A stretch of 64,000 bases of DNA from Bacteroidia bacterium (GCA_033391075.1 JAWPMV010000001.1:2542001-2606000), one strand, 5' to 3'. Positions 17,930 to 27,904 are shown, numbered from the stretch's first letter. Numbers and translations: made by a program. Notes: generated by a model not told the origin, from the sequence alone.

Positions 17930-19828
17930 ATGGATAAAAATGCGATTACGGGATTGGTGTTGATGACGTTGTTGACAATAGTGTATTTCACCTATTTTGC
18001 ACCCAAACCCCCTCCACCAGAAGAAAATACCTCTACGGAAAGTCAGACAGAGCTGGTCGAAGAGGCTGATATGACGGAAAGTCCGACAGAATCAGTACCA
18101 GAACTCGATGCAGTTGCTCAGGATTCCATTAAGAAAGCCCAGAAGCTTGGCAAATTTGGATCATTCTACCAACTGACTGAAGGAGAGGCAAAAAATATCG
18201 AAATCAAGACGGATAAATTTGATCTTGGGGTCAATAGCAAAGGAGGAGCCATTAACTCGGCTTATCTGAATGATTACAAAACATTCGACTCCCTGCCTTT
18301 ACCCATGATTGATCCGAATCTGCCCAATAACTTCGATTTCTCCTTTTACAATGACAATAAGGTTATAGCCAGTTCTGATCTTTACTTTCAGGCCTCTAAA
18401 AGTAAAATCAATCTTACAGGATCTGATTCTACTAAATTGGTTCTGACTGCAAAAGTTGATGACAACAAATCGCTGGAGCAGATTTACACCTTTTACGGCG
18501 ATCGGTATGATATCGGCTATGAGATTCGGATGAAAGGCTTAAAGGATGGACTGGGAAATATCTCTTATTTCGATATCAACTGGACCAATACCCTGCCGAA
18601 GACAGAGCTTTCTGTAGAAAATATGCGCCAGAAAACCTTCTTTGCTTATAAAGAAGGCAATAGCGTAGAGAAAGCAACTGCATCAGATGAAATTACCGAA
18701 GAGGCCATTAAAAATGGATTTGACTGGCTGGCATATAAGAGTCAGTTCTTTTCTATGGTTCTGATTGGAGAAAAACCTTTCCGTTCTGGTAAAGTAAAAA
18801 TGGGAACGCCTCCCGTGGATGATGTAAACCGCATCATGGAGTCCAAGGTGAAAGTTGATATTCCTCGTTCAGATGATATCAGCAATAGCTTCCGGATATA
18901 CATGGGACCCAATGAGTACGCTACCCTCACCTCCTATGATATGGGACTGGAGAAGCAAATGGACCTCGGATGGTGGGTAATCAGTTATATCAATGTAGGT
19001 ACTACCTATATTTTCAAATTTCTTGAGAAATATATCTCGAATTACGGGATCATTATTATCATTCTGGCCCTTATCATTCGTACCATGGTATTGCCGCTCA
19101 CCTATAAGAGCTACAAGTCCATGGCGAAAATGCGGGTGCTGAATGCGACTCCGGAAATGAAGGCTTTGGATGAAAAGCACAAAGATGATCCTCAGAAGTT
19201 GCAAATGGCCAAAATGGGCATTTATAAGGAAATGGGAGTGAGTATGTTTGGAGGCTGTCTACCCATGCTATTATCTTATCCCTTTCTGATTGCCCTGTTT
19301 TTCTTCTTCCCGCAATCGGTAGAGTTGAGGCAACAATCCTTCCTTTGGGCCAATGACCTTTCCACTTACGATAGCATCTTTAACTTCGGTTTTAGTATTC
19401 CTGCATATGGAGATCACATCAGTCTCTTTACCCTGCTGATGGCGATATCGACTTTCGTTTATACTTTCTACCAACAAAAATCTCAACCGACAGCAGGTGC
19501 CAATCCAGCCATGAAGTACATCGCTTACTTTATGCCTATTGTCCTCCTGATCTTCCTGAACAACTATGCTTCAGGTCTGAGTTTGTATTACCTTACTTCC
19601 AACATCATTTCAATTTCTCAAACCCTTCTGATCCGCCGTACGATCAATGATGAAGATCTGCTAGCACAGATGAGAAATACCCAAAAGCAAATGAAAGGCA
19701 AGAAAGGGAAAAAGAAATCCAAAAGCCGTTTGGAAAAATGGGTAGAAGGGCAGCAAAAGAAGCAGCAGGATATGATGAAAGACCGCAAAAAAGCTGCAGG
19801 TCCTAACAGAAGAAGCAAAAGAAAATAG
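17930..19828 (+). CDS. yidC: Membrane protein insertase YidC
   Basis: 632 residues, the long Gram-negative form. An N-terminal membrane helix (NAITGLVLMTLLTIVYFTYF) is followed by an acidic linker and a large periplasmic beta-supersandwich domain (about 60-345). The conserved five-helix insertase core runs from about 355 to 580, with the cytoplasmic loop MAKMRVLNATPEMKALDEK and GGCLPMLLSYPFLIALFF. The C-terminal tail (590-632) is very Lys/Arg-rich, consistent with ribosome contact. It inserts proteins into the inner membrane with or without SecYEG. FtsY, which targets the same clients, is encoded about 14 kb away. Confidence 0.96.
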   Translation: MDKNAITGLVLMTLLTIVYFTYFAPKPPPPEENTSTESQTELVEEADMTESPTESVPELDAVAQDSIKKAQKLGKFGSFYQLTEGEAKNIEIKTDKFDLGVNSKGGAINSAYLNDYKTFDSLPLPMIDPNLPNNFDFSFYNDNKVIASSDLYFQASKSKINLTGSDSTKLVLTAKVDDNKSLEQIYTFYGDRYDIGYEIRMKGLKDGLGNISYFDINWTNTLPKTELSVENMRQKTFFAYKEGNSVEKATASDEITEEAIKNGFDWLAYKSQFFSMVLIGEKPFRSGKVKMGTPPVDDVNRIMESKVKVDIPRSDDISNSFRIYMGPNEYATLTSYDMGLEKQMDLGWWVISYINVGTTYIFKFLEKYISNYGIIIIILALIIRTMVLPLTYKSYKSMAKMRVLNATPEMKALDEKHKDDPQKLQMAKMGIYKEMGVSMFGGCLPMLLSYPFLIALFFFFPQSVELRQQSFLWANDLSTYDSIFNFGFSIPAYGDHISLFTLLMAISTFVYTFYQQKSQPTAGANPAMKYIAYFMPIVLLIFLNNYASGLSLYYLTSNIISISQTLLIRRTINDEDLLAQMRNTQKQMKGKKGKKKSKSRLEKWVEGQQKKQQDMMKDRKKAAGPNRRSKRK

Positions 19829-19831
19829 GTC

Positions 19832-20554
19832 TTAAATAAGATCCATAGGAGTCTTTATGAGGAGAGGGGTTTCAGAAATGAATCCTTCTCCATATAAAGC
19901 TCCCGCTCTATGACCCATATCCCGGGCACGAGCTTCCAGAAAATCCCAGAATCCCTTGCTGGAAATGTAGGTTTGTGGCTCATCCCTTTTACTTTCCGGA
20001 TCAAAAAATTGGGAACCAAAAGCCTTGATAGCTGTACATTTTCCCTCCCAATAGGGCGTAATATCAACGACGAAGTCAGGTTCGAGGGCATGATCCTGGA
20101 TATAGAAACAAAATCTTTTGGGTCGCCAGGCTGCTTGTTGCTCTCCATCCATCTCAGTTTTAATCATGCGAAGCCCACTGTAGAAAATAGCATCACGAAC
20201 GAGTTTGGAAGCTCTTCCATGATCGGGATGCCGATCCTGAGGGGCATTTGCGATTACCAGTTCTGGCTGATACTTTCTGACCATGCGAATGATTTCCTTT
20301 TGATGGGCTTCATCCTGGACAAAAAAACCATCACGAAATCCCAAATTCTCTCTTGCACTCAATCCCATGAGCTTGCTGGCCGCTGCTGCTTCTTCCATCC
20401 TGAGTTCAACCGTCCCTCTCGATCCCAGGTCTCCTTTAGTTAAATCAATTACTCCAACTTTGTAGCCATTATCTATCAATTTGAGGATAGTTCCTGAACA
20501 GCCTAATTCTGCATCATCAGGATGTGCAGCAAATACCAGTACATCTAATTTCAT
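19832..20554 (-). CDS. bshB1: Bacillithiol biosynthesis deacetylase BshB1
   Basis: 240 residues, LmbE/PIG-L fold. The start MKLDVLVFAAHPDDAELGC carries the zinc-binding AHPDDAE motif. The third zinc ligand is in RHPDHGRAS near 115. The GFRDGFF and SQFFDPES segments fit BshB1, which removes acetate from GlcNAc-malate before cysteine is added. The partner BshC gene is in this window at 38758. It starts six bases after the T9SS gene and its 3' end lies three bases from the convergent yidC stop, with no terminator between. Confidence 0.9.
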   Translation of the reverse strand: MKLDVLVFAAHPDDAELGCSGTILKLIDNGYKVGVIDLTKGDLGSRGTVELRMEEAAAASKLMGLSARENLGFRDGFFVQDEAHQKEIIRMVRKYQPELVIANAPQDRHPDHGRASKLVRDAIFYSGLRMIKTEMDGEQQAAWRPKRFCFYIQDHALEPDFVVDITPYWEGKCTAIKAFGSQFFDPESKRDEPQTYISSKGFWDFLEARARDMGHRAGALYGEGFISETPLLIKTPMDLI

Positions 20555-20560
20555 GAGGGA

Positions 20561-22471
20561 TTATTTAATATTTCCTATCAGTAGTTTCTCATTGTAAAGC
20601 AACCTTTCTCCTGAGGCATCTTGAACAATATGTTGCCAAATATACAAGCCTGACTGAATATTAGCCGGAATATCGAACTGAAACTTGTCAGAATAGGGCT
20701 CGAATGAGCGATATTCATGGATGAGGGCTCCTTTGAGGTCTAATAAGCGAGCCTCGTAAGAGATAACATTCAGTATAGGGTCTATGTTCAAATAGAGTTT
20801 TTGGGAGTTTAGGGGATTGGGATAAAGCCTGATAGAAGAAGGGAAGCTTTCTCTTAAGCTAAGGACTACTTCCGAGGTATTGAAAAACTCAGGTCGGATC
20901 ATGAGGCTACCTCCCAAATTAAAGTTTTTCCATACTCCTGCAGAATCATAATAGCATTTGGCGTCATTGTCATAACTCAGGTCATAGCCGATTCCTATAG
21001 GTAATGTATTGAGTTGCTGAATACCTACCCATATCGTACCATCTACCGGGACATTGCTATTAAGGGGAAAGCGCACATAGGTATTTGACTCATCTCCATA
21101 AGTAACCTTCATGTCATTTACCTGTTCGAAGAGAATCGAGTCTGGATGAGGAAAGCTCCAGATTCTAAATCGGAAACTCCTTCCTTCCATATAATCTATG
21201 GCATTATTGACAGGATTGAAGTTCAGGGTAGGAACGAAACTGATCCAGACTGCAGAAATCGAATCTGCTTGATCCAGATTTACCTCAACTCCCATTCCCA
21301 ATGGACGATTCAAGCCCAATCCCATGTCAGCTTCTCCATCATCATAAGCCAAAATGGAATCGACCCGAAAACTTTCTCTAAATACATTGTTTTCAGAGCG
21401 GTCATCTGAGCTATTGCTATTAACCTCGAGCTGCAGGACAGAAGGAGCGGCCAAGCTTTGGTTGGCAAAAGAGCTGAAATTAATGATGCTATTGCTATTG
21501 CTATTGGCTCCCAGACTAAGGTTCTCAGTCTGGCTGAAGGGAGGGGTCAAGGGCGTACTCAGGAAGATCTCAGAGAGGTTTGCATCGACATTTATATTTC
21601 CATTTCCAGTACCTACATTACTTATCTCTACATCAAAGCCCAGGCTATTGCCTCCCGATTGCTGAAAATGCTTTAAGGGTACTGCAGAAAAGGGGGCGAA
21701 AGGAGAACTTCTCAGGCCAACTGCAGATTGATCGTTTAATCCCAGAGAAGAGCCATTTCTATTAGGGGCCATGTAGACATAATCCAGATGCCAAACGTCA
21801 ATCGCTCCGTTTAAGGAACCCTTATTCTCAAAAGCAATTTGAAATTCCTCTACAAACCATTGAACACGATTGACAGGAATACTTACATATTGAAAATCTT
21901 CATTTCCCCCTGCACGACTATAAACCAGAAACGTATCGCTGGGGGTAAGGAATGATACCCGAAAGGAATCCGTCGCTTCCGGACTTTCGCCTAATCCACC
22001 TGCCTGTAAATAAAAGGACAGAAAGATTCCACTCGAAGCAGTAAAGCCACGTAAATCAAGGTAGTGCGTCAAAAGAAGGTCCGCTTTACCGAAAGCCAGA
22101 GATCGAATCTCATAGGGACTGCCGTCTGAATTTCGTCCATCAAAAATCAAACTCCCTCTGGAAGGGGGATTAATGGCTGCATTTCTGACTCGATCCGGAA
22201 TTCCTCGACCTTCCATCTTGGGATCATACCACAGGGCAGGATCCGGCTTTTTACTTTCCGAAGAAAAATCATCGAAAAAAGGCTGGCCGGCTGAAAAACT
22301 TAAGGTGTCTGGTCCATCCATCCGACTTTGGATGGGAGCCCTGTCTGGCCTGATCTCTGCCCGATGATTAAGGTCATTAACCAGTACAGGTATTGATTGT
22401 GCGAATAAACCGTTGACAAGAAAAAGGGGCAGAATAAAGAGGCGTATAGCCTTTTGCAGGTATAAGGTCAT
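20561..22471 (-). CDS. Large secreted protein with T9SS type A sorting domain
   Basis: 636 residues with signal peptide RLFILPLFLVNGLFAQ. The long mature region has lectin/jelly-roll-like strands (FFDDFSSESKKPDPALWYD near 65, GIFLSFYLQAGG near 148, then VWHLDYVYM). A repeat-like region and the C-terminal sorting domain follow (SIRLYPNPLNSQKLYLNI from about 544, ending LYIWQH and LLIGNIK). The DDFS...WYD phrase is common in Bacteroidota surface proteins of unknown function. Same-strand order rseP, this gene, bshB1 suggests read-through, but functional linkage is not evident. Confidence 0.85.
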   Translation of the reverse strand: MTLYLQKAIRLFILPLFLVNGLFAQSIPVLVNDLNHRAEIRPDRAPIQSRMDGPDTLSFSAGQPFFDDFSSESKKPDPALWYDPKMEGRGIPDRVRNAAINPPSRGSLIFDGRNSDGSPYEIRSLAFGKADLLLTHYLDLRGFTASSGIFLSFYLQAGGLGESPEATDSFRVSFLTPSDTFLVYSRAGGNEDFQYVSIPVNRVQWFVEEFQIAFENKGSLNGAIDVWHLDYVYMAPNRNGSSLGLNDQSAVGLRSSPFAPFSAVPLKHFQQSGGNSLGFDVEISNVGTGNGNINVDANLSEIFLSTPLTPPFSQTENLSLGANSNSNSIINFSSFANQSLAAPSVLQLEVNSNSSDDRSENNVFRESFRVDSILAYDDGEADMGLGLNRPLGMGVEVNLDQADSISAVWISFVPTLNFNPVNNAIDYMEGRSFRFRIWSFPHPDSILFEQVNDMKVTYGDESNTYVRFPLNSNVPVDGTIWVGIQQLNTLPIGIGYDLSYDNDAKCYYDSAGVWKNFNLGGSLMIRPEFFNTSEVVLSLRESFPSSIRLYPNPLNSQKLYLNIDPILNVISYEARLLDLKGALIHEYRSFEPYSDKFQFDIPANIQSGLYIWQHIVQDASGERLLYNEKLLIGNIK

Positions 22472-22569
22472 GTCTTTTAGGCTCTGGTAAGGCGCTAAAA
22501 TAGGAAAAATAGATGGCGGGAAAAACGCTAAATATTTCCCTCTCTCAGAAATGTAAAATGAGGGCTGTT

Positions 22570-24051
22570 TTATTGGTTTATTTGAATCGCATCATTGAAG
22601 AGGAAATAGACCATCAACATCAATACGATCACCATACCTATCTGCTGTGCGATCAGCCTGACTTTTACTGAGGGCTCTTTTCGAGTTACGGCTTCAATAA
22701 GGAGAAATACTACATGCCCTCCATCAAGTGCCGGAATCGGGAGGATGTTGATAAAGGCCAATACCATACTCAACATACCCGTCAAATGAATAAAGCCTTC
22801 GATGCCCTGGTTTCTGAAAATCTCTAGATAAACTTTGGCAATTTGTATAGGCCCCATGACTGATTTCGAAACTTCGACGCCGGGATTGGTCAGGTTTTTA
22901 AAACCCTGGATATTATCCGATAATCCACCAAAGGCCATTTTCGCGCCAGGACCAAATGATTCGAAAAATCCATATTCCAGGGTGTCCAGTTTAAAGAGGC
23001 TTTCCAGGGGAGCACTCAAAACACCCAGAATGGGAAGAGAATCCGTTTTTATGATGAAATCCAGGGTATCTGCCCCTCTAGTTACTTTGACCGGAATTTC
23101 TGCGAAAGTTTTGTCTTTCATAAAACCGCTTATCTCCCGGAAATAAGTAATAGGAATCGTATCCAGTTGGATGATTTTATCTCCACTTCTCAGACCTGCC
23201 GTATGAGCAGGAGAAGGAATACCTGTATCCTCTGGACTAAATTTCATGACTTCTTTTACCTCAACTACAGAAGGGTAGCCCAGGTCAAAAATACTTCGGG
23301 AGTATTCCTTGTCATTATAATAGTTCTGGATCGTAGGGGGAACATCTATACGGATGATCTTTCCATCTCTTTTTACTTCGAAATAAGCATCATCTGAAAT
23401 GATGTTTCCACCATCTCTGTACTCATTGAAGTAGGGGAGGGCTTCCCCTTTGAAAGAAACCAATGAGTCTCCTGATTTAAATCCTATTAAGCTTCCTATG
23501 CTTTGCTTCTCACCTTCTCTTACTTCAATTCCATAGCGCACTTCTTCTATGGGCAAAAGGAGATCTCCATAGAAAAACTTGATCATGGAGAAAATGAAGA
23601 TTCCCAGGAGAATATTCATGATTACCCCTCCAGTCATCACAATCAGTCTCTGCCAAACGGGCTTGGAACGAAATTCATAAGGTTGAGGTTCTGATCCGAG
23701 GTAATCGGTATCAAAGGATTCATCGATGATTCCGGAAATTTTCACATATCCTCCCAAAGGAGTTGCACCGATTTGATATTCTGTTTCTCCTTTGGTGAAA
23801 CTGAACAGTTTAGGCGGGAAACCGATAGAAAAGGTTTCCACTCGCATACCAAAAGCTTTCGCTGTCAGGAAGTGTCCCAGTTCATGTACGGTAACAAGTA
23901 TACTGATTGCAATCAGGATCAATCCAATCGCACTAAGAATATCCAGAACCAGCTGCATATTGCCAGTTAGGAAACCCAGTAATAGAGCTACCAGGATGAT
24001 CCCACCGATGATCCCAAGACGCTGAAAGCTTTTATTTCTATTTGAACTCAT
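22570..24051 (-). CDS. rseP: RIP metalloprotease RseP (site-2 protease family)
   Basis: 493 residues. The zinc motif HELGHFLTAKAFG lies in a membrane helix near 55-67. Periplasmic PDZ-like segments lie between, with AGLRSGDKIIQL near 285. The second catalytic motif NILPIPALDGGH is near 438, with the metal-binding Asp. It cleaves membrane-spanning anti-sigma factors and signal peptides. This copy is somewhat longer than the usual 430-450 residues because of an extra N-terminal helix. The ECF sigma/anti-sigma pair at 61-62 kb is a possible, unproven client. Confidence 0.93.
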   Translation of the reverse strand: MSSNRNKSFQRLGIIGGIILVALLLGFLTGNMQLVLDILSAIGLILIAISILVTVHELGHFLTAKAFGMRVETFSIGFPPKLFSFTKGETEYQIGATPLGGYVKISGIIDESFDTDYLGSEPQPYEFRSKPVWQRLIVMTGGVIMNILLGIFIFSMIKFFYGDLLLPIEEVRYGIEVREGEKQSIGSLIGFKSGDSLVSFKGEALPYFNEYRDGGNIISDDAYFEVKRDGKIIRIDVPPTIQNYYNDKEYSRSIFDLGYPSVVEVKEVMKFSPEDTGIPSPAHTAGLRSGDKIIQLDTIPITYFREISGFMKDKTFAEIPVKVTRGADTLDFIIKTDSLPILGVLSAPLESLFKLDTLEYGFFESFGPGAKMAFGGLSDNIQGFKNLTNPGVEVSKSVMGPIQIAKVYLEIFRNQGIEGFIHLTGMLSMVLAFINILPIPALDGGHVVFLLIEAVTRKEPSVKVRLIAQQIGMVIVLMLMVYFLFNDAIQINQ

Positions 24052-24113
24052 ATAATAAACTGCTCAATTCCCGTAAAAATAACACACACCTTTAGACAAA
24101 CGAAATATATTCC

Positions 24114-25238
24114 TTACTTGTTTGGTAAGCGAAAGGAGGATTCATCACTTTTTAGTTTTTCCAATCGGCTACTTTCTCTCAACATCCATTGATCCAGAAC
24201 TACCATAGCTGCCATAGATTCAACGATGGGTACTGCCCGGGGAACTACACAGGGATCATGCCTTCCTTTTCCTTTCAGGGTGATTTCTTCTCCTTCAGAA
24301 TTGATGCTTTGTTGGTCTTGCATGATGGTGGAGGTTGGCTTAAAGGCTACTCGAAAGTAGATATCTTGTCCATTACTGATACCTCCTTGTATTCCTCCGG
24401 AAAAATTGGTGCGGGTTTTTACTCGATTGTTTTCGGTATAAAACACATCATTATGCTCGGAACCCCTCAATTCTGTACCCGCGAAACCAGAGCCAAACTC
24501 AAAACCCTTTACAGCATTGATACTTATCATAGCCGCACTGAGCTGAGAGGAGAGTTTATTATAAATCGGTTCTCCTACACCTGGCGGGATACCCCTTAAC
24601 CTGCATTTTATCACCCCTCCGACTGAATCTCCTTCTTTTCTAATCTGATCAACGAATTGATACATCTTTTCAGCCATCTCAGCATCGGGACAGCGAACCG
24701 CCTTCTGAAAATCCGTTTCCAGTTTTATTGTATCTGGCTCTCCTTCATATTTGAGTTGGTGTATACTTTGTACCCATGCCTCAATTTTAACCTCGGCGAG
24801 CTGGTTCAGAACCTGTTTAGCTACAGCACCCCCGATAACTCTGGCAATCGTTTCCCTGGCTGAGGACCTGCCTCCGCCTTTATGATCTCTAGTGCCATAT
24901 TTGGCGAGATAGGTATAATCACTATGAGAGGGGCGAAAAGCAAAACTCAGATGATCATAATCTGCCGAGCGCACGTTCTCATTGGGAACAAAAAATCCCA
25001 GCGGAGTTCCGGTAGTTACATTTCCCACATGTCCGGAAAGCAATTTGAAGGTATCGGATTCTTTCCTTTGGGTAGTGATGCGTGAGGTGCCAGGCTTGCG
25101 GCGATCCAGTTCAGACTGAATGAATTCAAGATCCAATTCTACACCTGCCGGACAGCCATCAATGACCACCCCAATTCCTTCACCATGGGATTCCCCAAAG
25201 CTGGTGATTTTGTAGAGCGTACCAAATGTGTTGGACAT
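24114..25238 (-). CDS. aroC: Chorismate synthase
   Basis: 374 residues. It converts EPSP to chorismate, the last common step to aromatic amino acids. Signature segments are ITSFGESHGEGIGVVIDG at the start, the FMN-binding GRSSARETIARV near 130, and SGGIQGGISNG near 285. Length and motifs are complete. It lies 62 bases upstream of rseP and 16 bases downstream of the glycosyltransferase on the same strand. Confidence 0.97.
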   Translation of the reverse strand: MSNTFGTLYKITSFGESHGEGIGVVIDGCPAGVELDLEFIQSELDRRKPGTSRITTQRKESDTFKLLSGHVGNVTTGTPLGFFVPNENVRSADYDHLSFAFRPSHSDYTYLAKYGTRDHKGGGRSSARETIARVIGGAVAKQVLNQLAEVKIEAWVQSIHQLKYEGEPDTIKLETDFQKAVRCPDAEMAEKMYQFVDQIRKEGDSVGGVIKCRLRGIPPGVGEPIYNKLSSQLSAAMISINAVKGFEFGSGFAGTELRGSEHNDVFYTENNRVKTRTNFSGGIQGGISNGQDIYFRVAFKPTSTIMQDQQSINSEGEEITLKGKGRHDPCVVPRAVPIVESMAAMVVLDQWMLRESSRLEKLKSDESSFRLPNK

Positions 25239-25254
25239 AGTTTCGTCTTATCCC

Positions 25255-25989
25255 TTACTTATTCCATTTCTTAAACCAGGAAGCCATTTTCATGCGGATT
25301 ACTCCGAAGATTGCTTCCTTAAATATACCGGGGGACATTTTGGACTCACCCATGGTTCGATCCCTGAAAATAATGGGAACTTCCTTGATTTTGAATCCGT
25401 ATTTCCAGGCCCTAAATTTCATTTCGATCTGAAATGCATAGCCTACAAATTTTATGGGCTGGGAAAGCACTTTTTCAAGTACTTCTCTTTTGTAACATTT
25501 AAATCCTGCGGTTGTATCACGGATGGGCATACCTGTAATGGTCCTCACATAGGCACTGGCATAATAACTCATCAGTACCCTTCCCATGGGCCAGTTTACT
25601 ACATTCACTCCATTGACATAACGTGAGCCTATAGCCATATCAAAACCCTCTTCCTCACAGGCCTTCAACAAAGAAGGCAGGCTCCTGGGATTGTGGCTAA
25701 AGTCTGCATCCATCTCAAAGATATAATCATACTCTCGCTCAATGGCCCAGTTGAAGCCAAACAGATAGGCAGTTCCGAGTCCTTCTTTTCCCCCTCGCTC
25801 ATGGATAAAAAGCCTTCCTGCGTATTTATCCTCCATCAATTTTTTTACTACCTGGGCAGTACCATCAGGCGAATTATCCTCGACAATAAGCATATGGGCT
25901 TTGGGCAAAGCCTCCATCGCCTTGTTGATCAAGGATTCTATATTTTCCAATTCATTGTAGGTTGGTACAATGACCAGATATTTCACCAT
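25255..25989 (-). CDS. Polyprenol-phosphate mannose synthase-like glycosyltransferase (GT2)
   Basis: 244 residues from the ATG at 25987-25989, chosen because GGAG lies five bases upstream and the family start MVKYLVIVPTYNELENI follows at once. An ATG six codons further upstream is possible. The GT-A fold motifs are VPTYNE, EDNSPDGT, DADFSHNP (the metal-binding DxD) and DTTAGFKCYKRE, as in dolichol/polyprenol phosphomannose synthases. It makes a lipid-linked sugar donor on the inner membrane; the exact sugar is not certain. Bacteroidota use such donors in protein O-mannosylation and surface glycan synthesis. Confidence 0.87.
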   Translation of the reverse strand: MVKYLVIVPTYNELENIESLINKAMEALPKAHMLIVEDNSPDGTAQVVKKLMEDKYAGRLFIHERGGKEGLGTAYLFGFNWAIEREYDYIFEMDADFSHNPRSLPSLLKACEEEGFDMAIGSRYVNGVNVVNWPMGRVLMSYYASAYVRTITGMPIRDTTAGFKCYKREVLEKVLSQPIKFVGYAFQIEMKFRAWKYGFKIKEVPIIFRDRTMGESKMSPGIFKEAIFGVIRMKMASWFKKWNK

Positions 25990-26148
25990 ACTATCTCCAC
26001 TTGCCATATTGAGGGACAAAGAAATGGAAACCTTTTTTGTATTCAAAGGAAAAAAACGGGAATAGGCTTTCTCAGGCAATTATTTGCGCTATTCTTTTTG
26101 TTTCCCAATAAAAAACTTCGGTACTTGCCGCGCAAATTGAAAAAAGCT

Positions 26149-26958
26149 ATGGCACATAAACTACTAGAAGGAAAAACCGGAATCATTTTTGGCGCCCTTG
26201 ATGAACTTTCGATTGCATGGAAAGTTGCAGAAAAAGCCAAGGAGGAAGGAGCCAACTTTATCCTGACAAACTATGCGCTCGCCCTGCGTATGGGAAAAAT
26301 CAACGAATTGGCGGAAAAGACCGGTGCTGAAGTTGTTACAGCTGATGCTACCAATATGGAAGACATCAATGCTTTGCTGGATGTAGCAGAGCAGAAATAT
26401 GGAAAGATCGACTTCGTTCTCCATTCTATCGGTATGTCTCCCAATGTCCGTAAAAAAAGACCATATACTGATTTGAACTATGACTGGCTGCATAAGACTT
26501 ATGATATTTCAGCTATGTCTTTCCACAAAATTCTTCAGGCGCTCTACAAAAGAGATATGATGAATGAGTGGGGATCAGTATTGGCCCTTAGCTATATGGC
26601 CGCTCAAAGAACTTTTAGCGAGTACAATGATATGGCTGAAGCAAAAGCTATTTTGGAGTCTGTCGCTCGTTCTTTTGGTTATTTCTATGGCAAAGAGAAA
26701 AAAGTGCGCGTAAATACGATCTCTCAATCTCCAACTCCTACTACTGCAGGCAAAGGTGTTGCAGGTTTCGACAAAATGTTGAGCTATGGAAACAAAATGT
26801 CTCCTTTAGGCAATGCAACGGCTGAAGAATGTGCGGATTACTGCGTAATGATGTTCTCTGACTACACACGTAAAGTAACCATGCAGAATCTCTTCCATGA
26901 TGGTGGATTTTCTATGGTAGGTATTTCCGGAGATATTCTGGAAGACTTTAATGGATAA
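26149..26958 (+). CDS. fabI: Enoyl-ACP reductase (NADH), FabI
   Basis: 269 residues from the ATG at 26149, where the SDR-like core begins: LEGKTGIIFGALDELSIAW. A much longer upstream frame exists but runs over the divergent glycosyltransferase gene. The FabI-type catalytic Tyr-Met/Ala-x-x-x-x-Lys pattern is YNDMAEAK near 159-166, and SIGMSPN near 97 is the conserved NADH/substrate loop. It catalyses the last reduction in each fatty acid elongation cycle in the cytoplasm. Confidence 0.95.
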   Translation: MAHKLLEGKTGIIFGALDELSIAWKVAEKAKEEGANFILTNYALALRMGKINELAEKTGAEVVTADATNMEDINALLDVAEQKYGKIDFVLHSIGMSPNVRKKRPYTDLNYDWLHKTYDISAMSFHKILQALYKRDMMNEWGSVLALSYMAAQRTFSEYNDMAEAKAILESVARSFGYFYGKEKKVRVNTISQSPTPTTAGKGVAGFDKMLSYGNKMSPLGNATAEECADYCVMMFSDYTRKVTMQNLFHDGGFSMVGISGDILEDFNG

Positions 26959-26970
26959 GAATAAAAGGAA

Positions 26971-27010
26971 GAACAAGGAACAAGGAACAAGGAATGGAGA
27001 AGTAAGAAGT
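26971..27010. repeat. Dispersed intergenic repeat, GAACAAG type (copy 1)
   Basis: Three tandem GAACAAG units followed by GAATGGAGAAG lie in the gap after fabI. A second copy with two units and the same GAATGG continuation occurs after the branching enzyme gene at 42363. Here the inverted partner arm seen in copy 2 is missing, so this looks like a partial or decayed copy. Confidence 0.6.
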
Positions 27011-27075
27011 AGGGCTCCTTCTGCATGCTTTTCAAGCTTGTGATTTCTTTCTCGAAAAATATACATAGATTTATC

Positions 27076-27109
27076 AGGCTTCGGTCCCTAATGGCCGAAG
27101 CCTTTTTTT
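27076..27109 (+). terminator. Rho-independent terminator after fabI, ending at the next start codon
   Basis: AGGCTTCGG (27076-27084) pairs with CCGAAGCCT (27095-27103) around a 10-base loop, followed by a run of seven T (27103-27109). The ATG of the next gene begins at 27110, directly after the T-run. Confidence 0.85.
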
Positions 27110-27904
27110 ATGCGATTGATTTATTTTCTCATCCTCCTAGGACTTCCCTCGATACTATGTGGGCAGCGACTTCCTTTGTCAACAGAATCTGACTCCGCCT
27201 TGTTTTATTATGACCTTGCCTGGGATTGCGTCTTGAATAAAGGAGATTATACCGGATCTGAAAAAGCATTTCGGAAAATGGCCGACTTTGATCCTGACTT
27301 TTTGGTAGGGAAAAGTCTCTTGGGCAGGATTAGTACAAAAGCCTCAGAGCAAAGGCGGATGTATGATGAAATCGAAAGAGACCGAGGCGGATTAGCTGCT
27401 GATGAAGACAAATTGCTGGATGTATTCCAGGCTTTATTGATGATTAGGATTTTGAGGAATGAGGCTCCTGATAAGGCACCCGCTCAGGTAAAGTTTGCTT
27501 TGGAGATGGGAAAGGATAATCTGGGGTATTTGGGAAAAAAGTATCCTGGCGAGTTTTGGTACCAGGCGGAGTTCATCGAAAGTGTCAATTATATAGATGG
27601 TCCTCAGGCTGCATTGGATAGTTTGGAAAGCCTTAATCAAGAACCTTTGATTCCATTTCTGATGGGATACAAAGCTTCTCTTCTCATGAAAACGGGTGGC
27701 AAGGAGGCTGCAATGAAATTGAGCGATCAGCTTTTTCTGATTTATCCGGATGGCAATATCCCCAAGCCTTTTATGGTAAAAGCAGATTTGTATGAGCAAA
27801 TGGGAGAGAAAGAGCTGGCAAAAGCTTTTCTTGAGAAAGCCCTGAAACTAGATCCAGGAAATATTGACGGGCAAAGGATGAAGAAAAGACTGGAAGGGGA
27901 ATAA
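27110..27904 (+). CDS. Secreted tetratricopeptide-repeat protein
   Basis: 264 residues with a signal peptide (MRLIYFLILLGLPSILCGQ, possibly cleaved after CGQ). It has TPR-like helical pairs, for example ALFYYDLAWDCVLNKGDYTG near 30, DLYEQMGEKELAKAFLEKAL near 228 and ALKLDPGN near 245. Probably periplasmic or outer membrane associated, with protein-protein contacts. The ATG directly abuts the T-run of the terminator upstream, so its own promoter would have to overlap that terminator, or translation starts further in. No partner gene is adjacent. Confidence 0.7.
   Translation: MRLIYFLILLGLPSILCGQRLPLSTESDSALFYYDLAWDCVLNKGDYTGSEKAFRKMADFDPDFLVGKSLLGRISTKASEQRRMYDEIERDRGGLAADEDKLLDVFQALLMIRILRNEAPDKAPAQVKFALEMGKDNLGYLGKKYPGEFWYQAEFIESVNYIDGPQAALDSLESLNQEPLIPFLMGYKASLLMKTGGKEAAMKLSDQLFLIYPDGNIPKPFMVKADLYEQMGEKELAKAFLEKALKLDPGNIDGQRMKKRLEGE

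Noticed and set aside
25693-26148. Long in-frame extension upstream of fabI
   Set aside because: It is antisense to the glycosyltransferase gene, and the FabI fold begins exactly at the ATG at 26149.
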